A DNA stretch of 7,817 nucleotides, from contig JAHHUA010000081.1 in assembly GCA_020024235.1 (NCBI GenBank), forward strand, positions 1 through 7,817, in the 5' to 3' direction. Below, in pieces: positions 1 to 6,287 of this stretch. The number at the start of each line of letters is the position of its first letter. Position 1 is the first letter of the stretch. A program made the translations under genes and the position numbers. Origin of the DNA: Oscillospiraceae bacterium (GTDB lineage: Bacteria; Bacillota; Clostridia; Oscillospirales; Ruminococcaceae). The notes beneath the pieces are model-generated. The model worked only from the letters and a program-made list of their open reading frames with translations. It did no database searches and had not been told where the DNA came from.

Positions 1-178
1 GTATTAAAAATTTCTTGTTTTTATAATAATTATATGATAATGTATTATAAAAGATAAATTATTAAATATTATTTTAGATAATGAAATATTTTACCTGATA
101 CAAAATATGTAATATTATAATAATAAATCAAAACGGTTCTTTACGGACCTAAACTTATAAAAGAAATGGAGTAATTTT
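1..178. other. AT-rich intergenic leader upstream of the AI-2E gene
   Basis: No gene is visible here. The first 120 bases contain only about 13 G or C, which is much poorer than the coding DNA that follows. Several -10-like hexamers occur, the clearest being TATAAT at 116-121. Its best upstream partner, TTACCT at 91-96, lies at a long 19-base spacing and matches the -35 consensus poorly, so the start of the transcript cannot be fixed. A small hairpin (GGTTC 135-139 with GGACC 145-149, including one G-U pair) lies between that hexamer and the ribosome-binding site. I see no riboswitch or attenuator structure. Confidence 0.5.
116..121 (+). promoter_or_regulatory. Possible -10 element for the AI-2E gene
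   Basis: A perfect TATAAT lies 57 bases before the start codon at 179. No good -35 hexamer sits at 16-18 bases, and in DNA this AT-rich a TATAAT can arise by chance, so this is only the best candidate among several. Confidence 0.3.
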
Positions 179-1327
179 ATGAACCTTGATAAATCCGCAA
201 TGTTAAAAATCCTGGCTCTTATTGCAGCAGGTGTATTTTTTTCCTGGGCACTAAAAAATTTAGAACTTATCAGCAGTACATTAAAATGGACAATTCATTT
301 GCTGTGGCCGCTGATTTTGGGCTTTTTTATTGCATTTGTACTAAATTTGCCAATGCGTTTTTTTGAACAGTATATTTTTGCAAAAACAAAAAATAAAAAA
401 CTAACAGCACTTCGCAGACCATTGTGTATTTTACTTTCAGTGCTTTCAATTTTTGCTATTTTAACACTGCTGTTTTCACTTGTCATTCCCGAACTTGTCA
501 GAGCAGTGGATGTTGTGATAAAAGAGATTCCTGTATTTATTGACAATTTACAGAAATTAGCTGTAAATTATGCGGAATTTTTCCCGGAGGCTCAACAGTT
601 GCTTAATTCTTTGGAAATTGATTGGAATGAAACAGGACTTAAACTCTTTGATTTATTACACCAAAATGTCAGCAGTTTTGTAGGAGGAACTTTATCAGTT
701 ATAGGTAAAATAGTTGGTGGTATTTTTAATATGATTATGGCATTTATATTTGCAGTATATATTTTGCTGGGAAAGGAAACACTAAAAGGTCAGATTACAC
801 GTATTTGTCAGGCATACTTACCAAATAAAGCTGCAAAAAATATTTTATTTGTTGCGCAACTTTCCGGTAGAACATTTGAAAAATTTGTTTCCGGACAGTG
901 TCTTGAGGCATGTATTCTTGGTACTCTATGCTGGCTTGGTATGGCATTGCTGCGTTTACCCTATGCAACTATGATTGGTGCGTTGGTTGGTTTTACTGCA
1001 TTGCTTCCAATCGTTGGAGCATGGATAGGTGCAATAGTGGGTGTATTTATGATTGGAATGATAAGCCCTTTAAAAGCCCTGATTTTTATTGTGTTCCTGC
1101 TTCTGCTTCAACAGATTGAAGGGAATATTATATATCCCCGTATTGTGGGTTCTTCAGTGGGACTTCCTGCATTATGGGTGCTGGCAGCTATCACATTCGG
1201 CGGAAGTTTGTGGGGAATTACAGGTATGCTGTTTGCTGTACCTGTATGCAGTATCCTGTATGCACTGCTGCGTATCGGTGTGAATAACAGACTTGAAAAA
1301 AATGGTACTATAGCTAAAAAATCCTGA
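179..1327 (+). CDS. AI-2E family transporter (putative permease)
   Basis: This is a 382-residue integral membrane protein of the AI-2E transporter family (older names PerM, YhhT, UPF0118). Hydrophobic segments lie at about residues 8-26, 36-57, 80-104 and 168-198, followed by a cluster from about 240 to 370. A soluble stretch at about 105-165 separates the two halves, as is usual in the family. Recognisable family signatures are LLPIVGAWIGA (275-285), QQIEGNIIYPRIVG (311-324), the following VGLPALWVL, and the glycine-rich GITGMLFAVPV near the C-terminus. Length is normal for the family. The ATG at 179 has GGAG at 168-171 with a seven-base spacing. Some family members export the AI-2 signal and others act in ion antiport; the sequence does not say which applies here, and no quorum-sensing gene is nearby. 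The gene stands alone and ends at a hairpin about 100 bases downstream. Confidence 0.88.
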   Translation: MNLDKSAMLKILALIAAGVFFSWALKNLELISSTLKWTIHLLWPLILGFFIAFVLNLPMRFFEQYIFAKTKNKKLTALRRPLCILLSVLSIFAILTLLFSLVIPELVRAVDVVIKEIPVFIDNLQKLAVNYAEFFPEAQQLLNSLEIDWNETGLKLFDLLHQNVSSFVGGTLSVIGKIVGGIFNMIMAFIFAVYILLGKETLKGQITRICQAYLPNKAAKNILFVAQLSGRTFEKFVSGQCLEACILGTLCWLGMALLRLPYATMIGALVGFTALLPIVGAWIGAIVGVFMIGMISPLKALIFIVFLLLLQQIEGNIIYPRIVGSSVGLPALWVLAAITFGGSLWGITGMLFAVPVCSILYALLRIGVNNRLEKNGTIAKKS

Positions 1328-1426
1328 TAAATATTAGAACTGTCAAAATTTGATGGTGTTACAGAAAAATCGTAGATGTACACATGGGTTTTAACAAAAA
1401 TAATTTAACTTACAAAGCCATAGTAA

Positions 1427-1459
1427 AACCCCATATTGCAGTATAAGCAATATGGGGTT
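1427..1459 (+). terminator. Intrinsic terminator of the AI-2E gene, possibly bidirectional
   Basis: The stem is a perfect 13 base pairs, 1427-1439 (AACCCCATATTGC) with 1447-1459, around a seven-base loop (1440-1446). Four G-C pairs lie at the base of the stem. On the plus strand it is followed by TTAATTTAATAT, a moderate U-rich tail. On the minus strand it is followed by TTTTAC, so it could also work as a second stop for transcripts running leftward from the tRNA. It lies about 100 bases after the AI-2E stop codon. Confidence 0.65.
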
Positions 1460-1472
1460 AATTTAATATAAC

Positions 1473-1528
1473 AAAAAAGTCAAGACAAACATTCCTTTAA
1501 TAAATATCAGGGAAGTGTTGGCTTGACT
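1473..1528 (-). terminator. Intrinsic terminator of the tRNA-Gln gene
   Basis: Read on the minus strand, AGTCAAG (1528-1522) pairs with CTTGACT (1484-1478), and the RNA then runs into six T residues (1478-1473). The stem continues inward through a C-T mismatch, CAA/TTG, CA/TG with small bulges, and TTCC/GGAA, around a 15-base loop. It begins six bases after the encoded CCA end. No T-run follows on the plus strand, so it acts in one direction, which supports its assignment to the tRNA. Confidence 0.7.
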
Positions 1529-1534
1529 ATTACT

Positions 1535-1608
1535 TGGCTGCCCGAGAAGGATTCGAACCCTCACAAACAGAGTCAGAGTCTGTCGTGCTACCTTTACACA
1601 ATCGGGCA
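1535..1608 (-). tRNA. tRNA-Gln (anticodon CUG), CCA encoded
   Basis: A complete 74-base cloverleaf can be folded. The acceptor stem is TGCCCGA with TCGGGCA (7 bp). The D arm is GTGT/GCAC with a seven-base AAAGGTA loop. The anticodon stem is ACAGA/TCTGT with loop CTCTGAC, giving anticodon CTG (plus-strand positions 1574-1576), which reads CAG. The variable loop has four bases and the T arm is GAGGG/CCTTC with loop TTCGAAT. The discriminator base is G and the CCA is encoded at 1537-1535. A U1-A72 pair with G73 agrees with known tRNA-Gln identity features. It is a single gene with its own promoter and terminator, convergent with the AI-2E gene. In most Bacillota this tRNA is first charged with Glu and then amidated by GatCAB; those genes are not in the window. 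Confidence 0.95.
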
Positions 1609-1628
1609 ATATTCATTCAACATTTGTT

Positions 1629-1657
1629 ATTCTACAACAAAAGCTGCCATTTGTCAA
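1629..1657 (-). promoter_or_regulatory. Sigma-A type promoter of the tRNA-Gln gene
   Basis: On the minus strand a perfect TTGACA (-35, 1657-1652) is followed after exactly 17 bases by TAGAAT (-10, 1634-1629), one base off the consensus. A start seven bases further on, near 1622, would leave a leader of about 13 bases before the mature tRNA. Upstream of the -35 (about 1659-1687) lie A and T tracts that resemble an UP element. This is what a strong stable-RNA promoter should look like. Confidence 0.8.
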
Positions 1658-1706
1658 TAGTTATATATAAAAAATAAAAAAATTACTATTTAGTCCAAAA
1701 ATGTAC

Positions 1707-1735
1707 TTTAATCAATAGGTAAAATAGGGTATAAT
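1707..1735 (+). promoter_or_regulatory. Candidate promoter of the TVP38-radA-GH31 operon
   Basis: A perfect TATAAT at 1730-1735 lies 45 bases before the TTG start at 1781. With 17-base spacing the -35 would be TTTAAT (1707-1712), which matches the consensus at only three of six positions. It points away from the tRNA promoter, and about 50 bases of A/T-rich DNA separate the two -35 regions. Confidence 0.45.
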
Positions 1736-1780
1736 TAAAATATTAGGATAAATTATTAAAATAAAAAGGAAGTTATTAAA

Positions 1781-2443
1781 TTGAAAAATAAGAAAAAATG
1801 GATAATTCTGATTGCATTATTCAGTCCGTTGATAATCTATATATTGTATTTGATTATCACAAAGTTGAGAGGTATAACAGCTGCTGATATAACTGCAATA
1901 ATGCCGCAAAACAAATATTTGGCTTTTCTTTTTATTATGCTTTTATATGCTGTTAAATCATTGACAGTTTTTTTCCCTATTGTGGCAATTAATATAGCTG
2001 TAGGAGCTGTGTATCCACTAAAATATGCTTTTCTTATAAATTTGGCAGGCTCAATTACAGCGGTAACAGTACCATATATAATAGGAATTGTCTGCAAGGA
2101 GTCTATTACGGCAAAACTAAAAAATAAATACAAAAATATTCAAAAATTGGAAGACTATCGCTGTGATAATCAGGTTATATTTACTTATGTAACCCGTGCA
2201 GTGGGATTTTTGCCCTGTGATATTTTAAGCTGGTATATGGGAAATGTGAGAATGAATTATTTCAGCTATCTGGCAGGTTCTCTTTTGGGAATGCTGCCCG
2301 CTATGATATTAAACACCATATTCGGAGAAAAACTCAAACAAGGCTTTACCTCAGAGTTATTTTTGTTTGCGGCTCTGCTTTTTGGGGTGTCGTTTTTAAT
2401 AAGTTGGTTCAGCAATAAAATGATGAAAAAACTAAAAAAATAG
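1781..2443 (+). CDS. TVP38/TMEM64 family (VTT domain) membrane protein
   Basis: This is a 220-residue polytopic membrane protein with a VTT domain (SNARE-associated/DedA-like superfamily). The N-terminus is short and basic (KNKKK) and is followed by a membrane segment at about 8-26. The domain shows its two re-entrant signatures: FFPIVAINIAVGAVYP from residue 64, with P66, and RAVGFLPCDILSWYMG from residue 139, followed by a glycine-rich SLLGMLPA segment. The protein ends with a hydrophobic helix and a basic tail (KMMKKLKK). Related DedA proteins have been linked to lipid scrambling or undecaprenyl-phosphate recycling; applying that here is inference. TTG at 1781 is chosen as start because AAGGAAG (1766-1772) lies eight bases upstream and an in-frame stop sits at 1757. 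The first in-frame ATG codes for residue 41 and would remove the first membrane segment. The stop is 11 bases before radA. Confidence 0.85.
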   Translation: MKNKKKWIILIALFSPLIIYILYLIITKLRGITAADITAIMPQNKYLAFLFIMLLYAVKSLTVFFPIVAINIAVGAVYPLKYAFLINLAGSITAVTVPYIIGIVCKESITAKLKNKYKNIQKLEDYRCDNQVIFTYVTRAVGFLPCDILSWYMGNVRMNYFSYLAGSLLGMLPAMILNTIFGEKLKQGFTSELFLFAALLFGVSFLISWFSNKMMKKLKK

Positions 2444-2454
2444 GAGTGTGTTAA

Positions 2455-3834
2455 TTGGCTAAAATAAAATCAACCTATATGTGTTCAAATTGTGGATATG
2501 AATCTCCCAAATGGCTGGGTAAATGCCCTGACTGCGGTCAATGGAATACAATGTCTGAAACTGTAAAAGATGAAGTCCCCAAAAACCGTCTTGCTGCTGT
2601 TGTAAAAGCAGAAGATGTATTTGTTTCCTCTATTAACAATATTGAAATGTCTGAGGAAGACCGTTATGACACAGGTATAAGCGAACTTAACCGTGTTTTG
2701 GGTTCGGGAATTGTAAAAGGTTCAGTGGTACTGATAAGCGGTGATCCCGGTATAGGAAAATCCACAATACTTTTGCAGATGAGTGCAAATTTATCCAAAG
2801 AAAATAAAATTCTCTATATAACAGGAGAGGAAAGTCCCAAACAAATTAAAATACGAGCTTCTCGCCTTAAAGTGGACAGTGATAATTTAATGGTAGCATC
2901 TACTACAGATATTGAAAAAGCTGTTGCCACTATTGAAAATATAAAGCCGTCCGTAGTTGTAGTGGATTCCATACAAACCATGTATTTATCCCAGCTCCAG
3001 TCATCAGCAGGCAGTATAACTCAGGTGAGAGAATGTACACAAAGACTTATTTTTACCGCAAAATCCAATGAGATTCCCATATTTATAGTAGGTCATGTCA
3101 ATAAAGACGGTGCTATAGCAGGTCCTAAAATTATGGAACATATGGTGGACACCGTGCTTTACTTTGAAGGTGAGCGAAGTATGGCTTACCGAATTTTGCG
3201 AGCTGTAAAAAATCGATATGGTTCAACTAATGAAATAGGTGTATTTCAGATGACAGAGCTAGGTCTGGAAGAAGTGGAAAATCCATCTGCAATGCTGCTT
3301 TCCGGCAGACCGGAAAATGTTTCCGGCAGCTGTGTGGCCTGTGTTATGGAAGGAAGCCGTCCTATATTGGCAGAAGTTCAGGCTTTGGCATCAAAAACAA
3401 GTTTCGGAGTGCCAAGAAGAACTTCCACCGGCTTTGATTTTAACAGGTTGGCACTTATTTTGGCGGTTTTGGAAAAACGCTGTGGATATTTCTTCGGAAA
3501 TACCGATGTATATGTAAATGTAGTAGGAGGGCTCAGACTTGATGAACCGGCAGCAGATTTATCTGTGGCACTGGCTCTTGTTTCAAATATTACGGGAGCT
3601 GTAATTGATAATCACACCATAGCTTTCGGTGAAGTGGGTTTGGGGGGAGAAATCCGCACAGTTACACATATACAGCTTAGATTAAATGAGGCTTACAGAT
3701 TGGGATTTGAAAAATGTATTATCCCACAAAGTGCAGTAAGCAAACTTAAAACAGATAATTTGGAGGGACTTCAAATTGTGGGAGTAAAAACTCTCAGTGA
3801 AGCTATAAGAGCAGTTAAATCAGCTGACAAATAA
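2455..3834 (+). CDS. radA: DNA repair protein RadA (Sms)
   Basis: RadA is a RecA-like ATPase that promotes branch migration and processing of recombination intermediates. All three expected parts are present in 459 residues, the normal length. The N-terminal zinc finger has C10, C13, C24 and C27. The RecA-like core has Walker A GDPGIGKST (96-104), Walker B VVVVDS with D171, and the RadA-specific KNRYG motif (252-256; the usual form is KNRFG). The C-terminal Lon-like domain spans about 285-450 and carries GGLRLDEPAADL, with aspartate where active Lon has its catalytic serine region, so no protease activity is expected. TTG at 2455 is chosen because AGGAG (2442-2446) lies eight bases upstream and the resulting MAK... 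N-terminus matches the family. The ribosome-binding site overlaps the stop of the preceding gene, suggesting translational coupling. In many Bacillota radA lies near clpC or disA; here its neighbours are TVP38 and a glycosidase. Confidence 0.97.
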   Translation: MAKIKSTYMCSNCGYESPKWLGKCPDCGQWNTMSETVKDEVPKNRLAAVVKAEDVFVSSINNIEMSEEDRYDTGISELNRVLGSGIVKGSVVLISGDPGIGKSTILLQMSANLSKENKILYITGEESPKQIKIRASRLKVDSDNLMVASTTDIEKAVATIENIKPSVVVVDSIQTMYLSQLQSSAGSITQVRECTQRLIFTAKSNEIPIFIVGHVNKDGAIAGPKIMEHMVDTVLYFEGERSMAYRILRAVKNRYGSTNEIGVFQMTELGLEEVENPSAMLLSGRPENVSGSCVACVMEGSRPILAEVQALASKTSFGVPRRTSTGFDFNRLALILAVLEKRCGYFFGNTDVYVNVVGGLRLDEPAADLSVALALVSNITGAVIDNHTIAFGEVGLGGEIRTVTHIQLRLNEAYRLGFEKCIIPQSAVSKLKTDNLEGLQIVGVKTLSEAIRAVKSADK

Positions 3835-3838
3835 AATT

Positions 3839-3846
3839 AAAGGAGG
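3839..3846 (+). promoter_or_regulatory. Strong ribosome-binding site of the GH31 gene
   Basis: AAAGGAGG is a near-perfect match to the anti-Shine-Dalgarno sequence and lies six bases before the ATG at 3853. It is the strongest such site in the operon and fixes the start of the GH31 gene. No hairpin or promoter fits in the 18 bases after the radA stop, so the gene is read from the radA transcript. Confidence 0.75.
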
Positions 3847-3852
3847 CTTTTT

Positions 3853-6171
3853 ATGAACAATATTATTAAAGGTGAAAAATACAGATTTACAGTTCTGACA
3901 CCGTCTTTAATAAGACTTGAATACAGTGATGAAGGGTATTTTGAAGACAGAAAAACTCAAATTGTTATAAACAGAGATTTTCCCGAAGTTAATTTCAGAA
4001 CTGTGCAAAAATCAGACAGTATTGAAATTATTACAGATAAACTTCATTTAATTTATGATGAAAAACCTTTCAGCAAATACGGACTTAGTATTGAAGTGCT
4101 TGACGGAGTGGGTTCCGTTTGGCATTATGGTTCCCGTTGGGGAAATTTAAAAGGCACTACCAAAACATTGGATGATATAGATGGTGAATGTGAACTGGGG
4201 GACGGAATAATTTCAAAATCAGGATATGCGGTTTTGGACGATAGCGGGTCAATTATTCAAACTGAGGAGGGCTGGGTAGAACCGGGACACAGAAATCGCA
4301 CTGATATTTATTTTTTCGGTTATGGATTTAATTACTTGCAGGCACTTAATGATTACTACATATTGACGGGAAAAACTCCAATGCTGCCCCGCTATGCTTT
4401 GGGCAACTGGTGGAGCAGATATTATCCGTATACTGAAAATGAATATAAAGAGCTTATGACTAAATTTGAAGAAAATAACATTCCATTTTCTGTTTCTGTT
4501 ATTGATATGGACTGGCATTTGGTGGATATTCCTCCTGAATACGGTGACGGCTGGACTGGTTACACATGGAACAAAGAGCTTTTCCCTGACCCAAAAGGCT
4601 TTATGAAATGGCTCCATGACCATGGGAAAAAAGTAACTTTAAATGTTCACCCGGCTTTAGGCTGCCGACCTTATGAGGAAGCTTATGATGCTATGGCAGA
4701 AGAACTGGGTGTGAAAAAGGGAGATACTATTTCCTTTAATATTGCTGACAGAAAGTTTACCGAAGCTTATTTTAAATATTTACACCACCCTCATGAAGAA
4801 AACGGTGTGGATTTTTGGTGGATTGACTGGCAGCAGGGAGCAGGTTCCAGAGTTGAAGGCTTGGACGGATTATGGATGCTTAACAACTACCATTACAAAG
4901 ACAGCTGTAGAAACGGTAAGAGAGGACTTATTTTCTCCAGATATTCCGGCCCGGGAAGTCATAGATATTCGGTAGGATTTTCGGGAGATACTATTATCAC
5001 ATGGGATTCTTTGGACTTTCAGCCATATTTTACAGCCACAGCCTCCAATATCGGTTATGGTTGGTGGAGTAATGATATAGGCGGTCATATGTTTGGGGTG
5101 AGAAGTGAAGATATGATGCTTCGTTGGTATCAGTTCGGAGTTTTCTCTCCTATAATGAGACTTCACAGCATGAATAATATTTTTGTGTCAAAAGAACCTT
5201 GGAAATTCAGTATGGAAACAGAATTTCTTATGAAAAAATTTTTGAGATTAAGGCATAGAATGGTGCCATATCTTTATACTATGAATTATAAGGCATATCA
5301 AAACAATATTCCACTTTTACGCCCCATGTATTATTACTACCCAAAAGATGAAAATGCTTACATAGTAAAAAATCAGTATTATTTTGGTGATAGTATTATT
5401 GTTATGCCTATAACTACTCCTATAATCAAAGATTACAGACTTTCCAAAGTAAAAGGCTGGCTCCCTGAGGGAAAATATATAGATATATTTAATCACAGAA
5501 TATATGACGGCGGAAGAATGATGAATTTTTATCGTGGCAGAGATGCTATTCCGGTATTGGCAAAAGCAGGGTCCATAATTCCTCTTTTGCCGGAAACTGA
5601 TATAATGGATATTGACAAAAATCCCGAAAGCCTTATTTTGTCTGTTTATGGCGGAGCAAACGGCAGCTTTGTACTTTATGAGGACGATAACAACAGCATA
5701 AACTACCAAAAAGATGAATGTGTTAAGACAAAGATAAATTTTGACTGGAATAATGGTGAATTTAGCATATCACCGGCTGAAGGAAAAACGGAGCTTATTC
5801 CGCAGCTTAGAGATTACTGCATAAATTTTAACTGCATTAAAAATACTCCGTTTAAAGTATATTTAAACAATGAAGAAATAAAAGTTAAATCAAGCTACGT
5901 AAATAACAATATTACAGTGGAAATCCAAAAACTGAAAGCTTTTGATGAACTTAAAATTATATTTGAAAATAAATTGGAACTTGCCGAAAACAACAGAGTT
6001 GATGACATCAGAAATATTTTGGAACAGGCAGAAACAGAATATGATTTGAAACAAAAAATATATGATATTGTCTGCCGTAAAATTGACAGCGGAAAAATTA
6101 TTTCCCAACTTTATGCATTGGATATTGACCCTGTTTTGGCTGAAATAATAACTGAAATTCTCACTGCTTAA
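3853..6171 (+). CDS. Glycoside hydrolase family 31 (alpha-glucosidase/alpha-xylosidase-like)
   Basis: This 772-residue enzyme should cleave an alpha-linked sugar from the non-reducing end by a retaining mechanism. It has no signal peptide, so it probably acts in the cytoplasm on imported oligosaccharides. An N-terminal beta-rich domain (about 1-170) precedes the catalytic barrel (about 175-500). The likely nucleophile is D325 in DFWWIDWQQG (320-329), and the likely acid/base is D379 in GFSGDT (375-380), after the R363 region and HRY (370-372). WWSNDIGGH (404-412) is another GH31 landmark. A C-terminal beta domain of DUF5110 type carries LYEDDNNSINY, starting at L608. From about 708 to 772 the chain becomes charged and helix-forming, an extra tail not needed for the fold. 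The nucleophile motif differs from the common WIDMNE of alpha-glucosidases, so the substrate (glucoside, xyloside, galactoside or other) cannot be read from sequence. It is the last gene of the operon, 18 bases after radA. Confidence 0.93.
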   Translation: MNNIIKGEKYRFTVLTPSLIRLEYSDEGYFEDRKTQIVINRDFPEVNFRTVQKSDSIEIITDKLHLIYDEKPFSKYGLSIEVLDGVGSVWHYGSRWGNLKGTTKTLDDIDGECELGDGIISKSGYAVLDDSGSIIQTEEGWVEPGHRNRTDIYFFGYGFNYLQALNDYYILTGKTPMLPRYALGNWWSRYYPYTENEYKELMTKFEENNIPFSVSVIDMDWHLVDIPPEYGDGWTGYTWNKELFPDPKGFMKWLHDHGKKVTLNVHPALGCRPYEEAYDAMAEELGVKKGDTISFNIADRKFTEAYFKYLHHPHEENGVDFWWIDWQQGAGSRVEGLDGLWMLNNYHYKDSCRNGKRGLIFSRYSGPGSHRYSVGFSGDTIITWDSLDFQPYFTATASNIGYGWWSNDIGGHMFGVRSEDMMLRWYQFGVFSPIMRLHSMNNIFVSKEPWKFSMETEFLMKKFLRLRHRMVPYLYTMNYKAYQNNIPLLRPMYYYYPKDENAYIVKNQYYFGDSIIVMPITTPIIKDYRLSKVKGWLPEGKYIDIFNHRIYDGGRMMNFYRGRDAIPVLAKAGSIIPLLPETDIMDIDKNPESLILSVYGGANGSFVLYEDDNNSINYQKDECVKTKINFDWNNGEFSISPAEGKTELIPQLRDYCINFNCIKNTPFKVYLNNEEIKVKSSYVNNNITVEIQKLKAFDELKIIFENKLELAENNRVDDIRNILEQAETEYDLKQKIYDIVCRKIDSGKIISQLYALDIDPVLAEIITEILTA

Positions 6172-6191
6172 TTGTTTATATTTCTGAATTT

Positions 6192-6221
6192 TTTAAAACT
6201 GTATTAGTTTTAATATATAAT
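6192..6221 (+). promoter_or_regulatory. Candidate promoter of the M32 carboxypeptidase gene
   Basis: TATAAT at 6216-6221 has TTTAAA (6192-6197, spacing 18) or TTAAAA (6193-6198, spacing 17) upstream; each matches TTGACA at four of six positions. A second TATAAT at 6236-6241 lacks a good -35 partner. The 116-base spacer, compared with 11 and 18 bases inside the upstream operon, also suggests a separate start here. Confidence 0.35.
6193..6213 (+). terminator. Weak hairpin after the GH31 gene, doubtful terminator
   Basis: TTAAAACT (6193-6200) pairs perfectly with AGTTTTAA (6206-6213) around a five-base loop. The stem has only one G-C pair and is followed by an AU-mixed tail, not a run of U, so termination would be inefficient. 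It also overlaps the best -35 candidate for the next gene. Confidence 0.25.
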
Positions 6222-6287
6222 TCAAATTTTTGATTTATAATAGCCTTCATTAAAATAATAATACATATAAAATCGGAGGGAATAAAA

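Larger units (their letters stand above)
1328..1534. other. Convergent intergenic region with two terminator hairpins
   Basis: This gap separates the plus-strand AI-2E gene from the minus-strand tRNA. The first 95 bases or so show no gene. The rest is taken up by two stem-loops, described separately, that stop transcription arriving from each side. Confidence 0.6.
6172..6287. other. AT-rich spacer between GH31 and M32 genes
   Basis: These 116 bases hold no gene. They contain an 8-bp all-but-one A/T hairpin (6193-6213) and two perfect TATAAT hexamers (6216-6221 and 6236-6241). The stretch plausibly ends one transcript weakly and starts the next. Confidence 0.5.

Noticed and set aside
135..149. 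Small hairpin (GGTTC/GGACC) in the leader of the AI-2E gene, considered as attenuator or riboswitch piece
   Set aside because: The stem is only five pairs including a G-U, with no T-run and no companion stem, so it is probably chance.
1341..1346. TTGACA on the minus strand just after the AI-2E gene, a possible antisense promoter
   Set aside because: No -10-like hexamer lies at 16-18 bases; the expected place reads GATTTT. A lone -35 hexamer is not enough.
1108..1383. Minus-strand open frame reaching into the gap after the AI-2E gene
   Set aside because: Most of it is the complement of the conserved C-terminal part of the AI-2E gene. It has no ribosome-binding site and no recognisable product.
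1661..1670. Ten-base palindrome TTATATATAA between the divergent promoters, considered as an operator
   Set aside because: In DNA this AT-rich such a short A/T palindrome is expected by chance, and no second copy was found next to either promoter.
2479..2481. ATG at residue 9 as an alternative start of radA
   Set aside because: It lacks a ribosome-binding site at the right distance, would place the first zinc-binding cysteine at residue 2, and would lose the MAK N-terminus typical of RadA.
4249..4623. Minus-strand open frame of 124 codons inside the GH31 gene
   Set aside because: It is embedded in conserved catalytic-domain coding sequence on the other strand, so it is a shadow frame.
5317..5709. 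Minus-strand open frame of 130 codons opposite the GH31 gene
   Set aside because: It overlaps the DUF5110 region of a well-supported gene, has no credible ribosome-binding context, and its sequence resembles no family I know.
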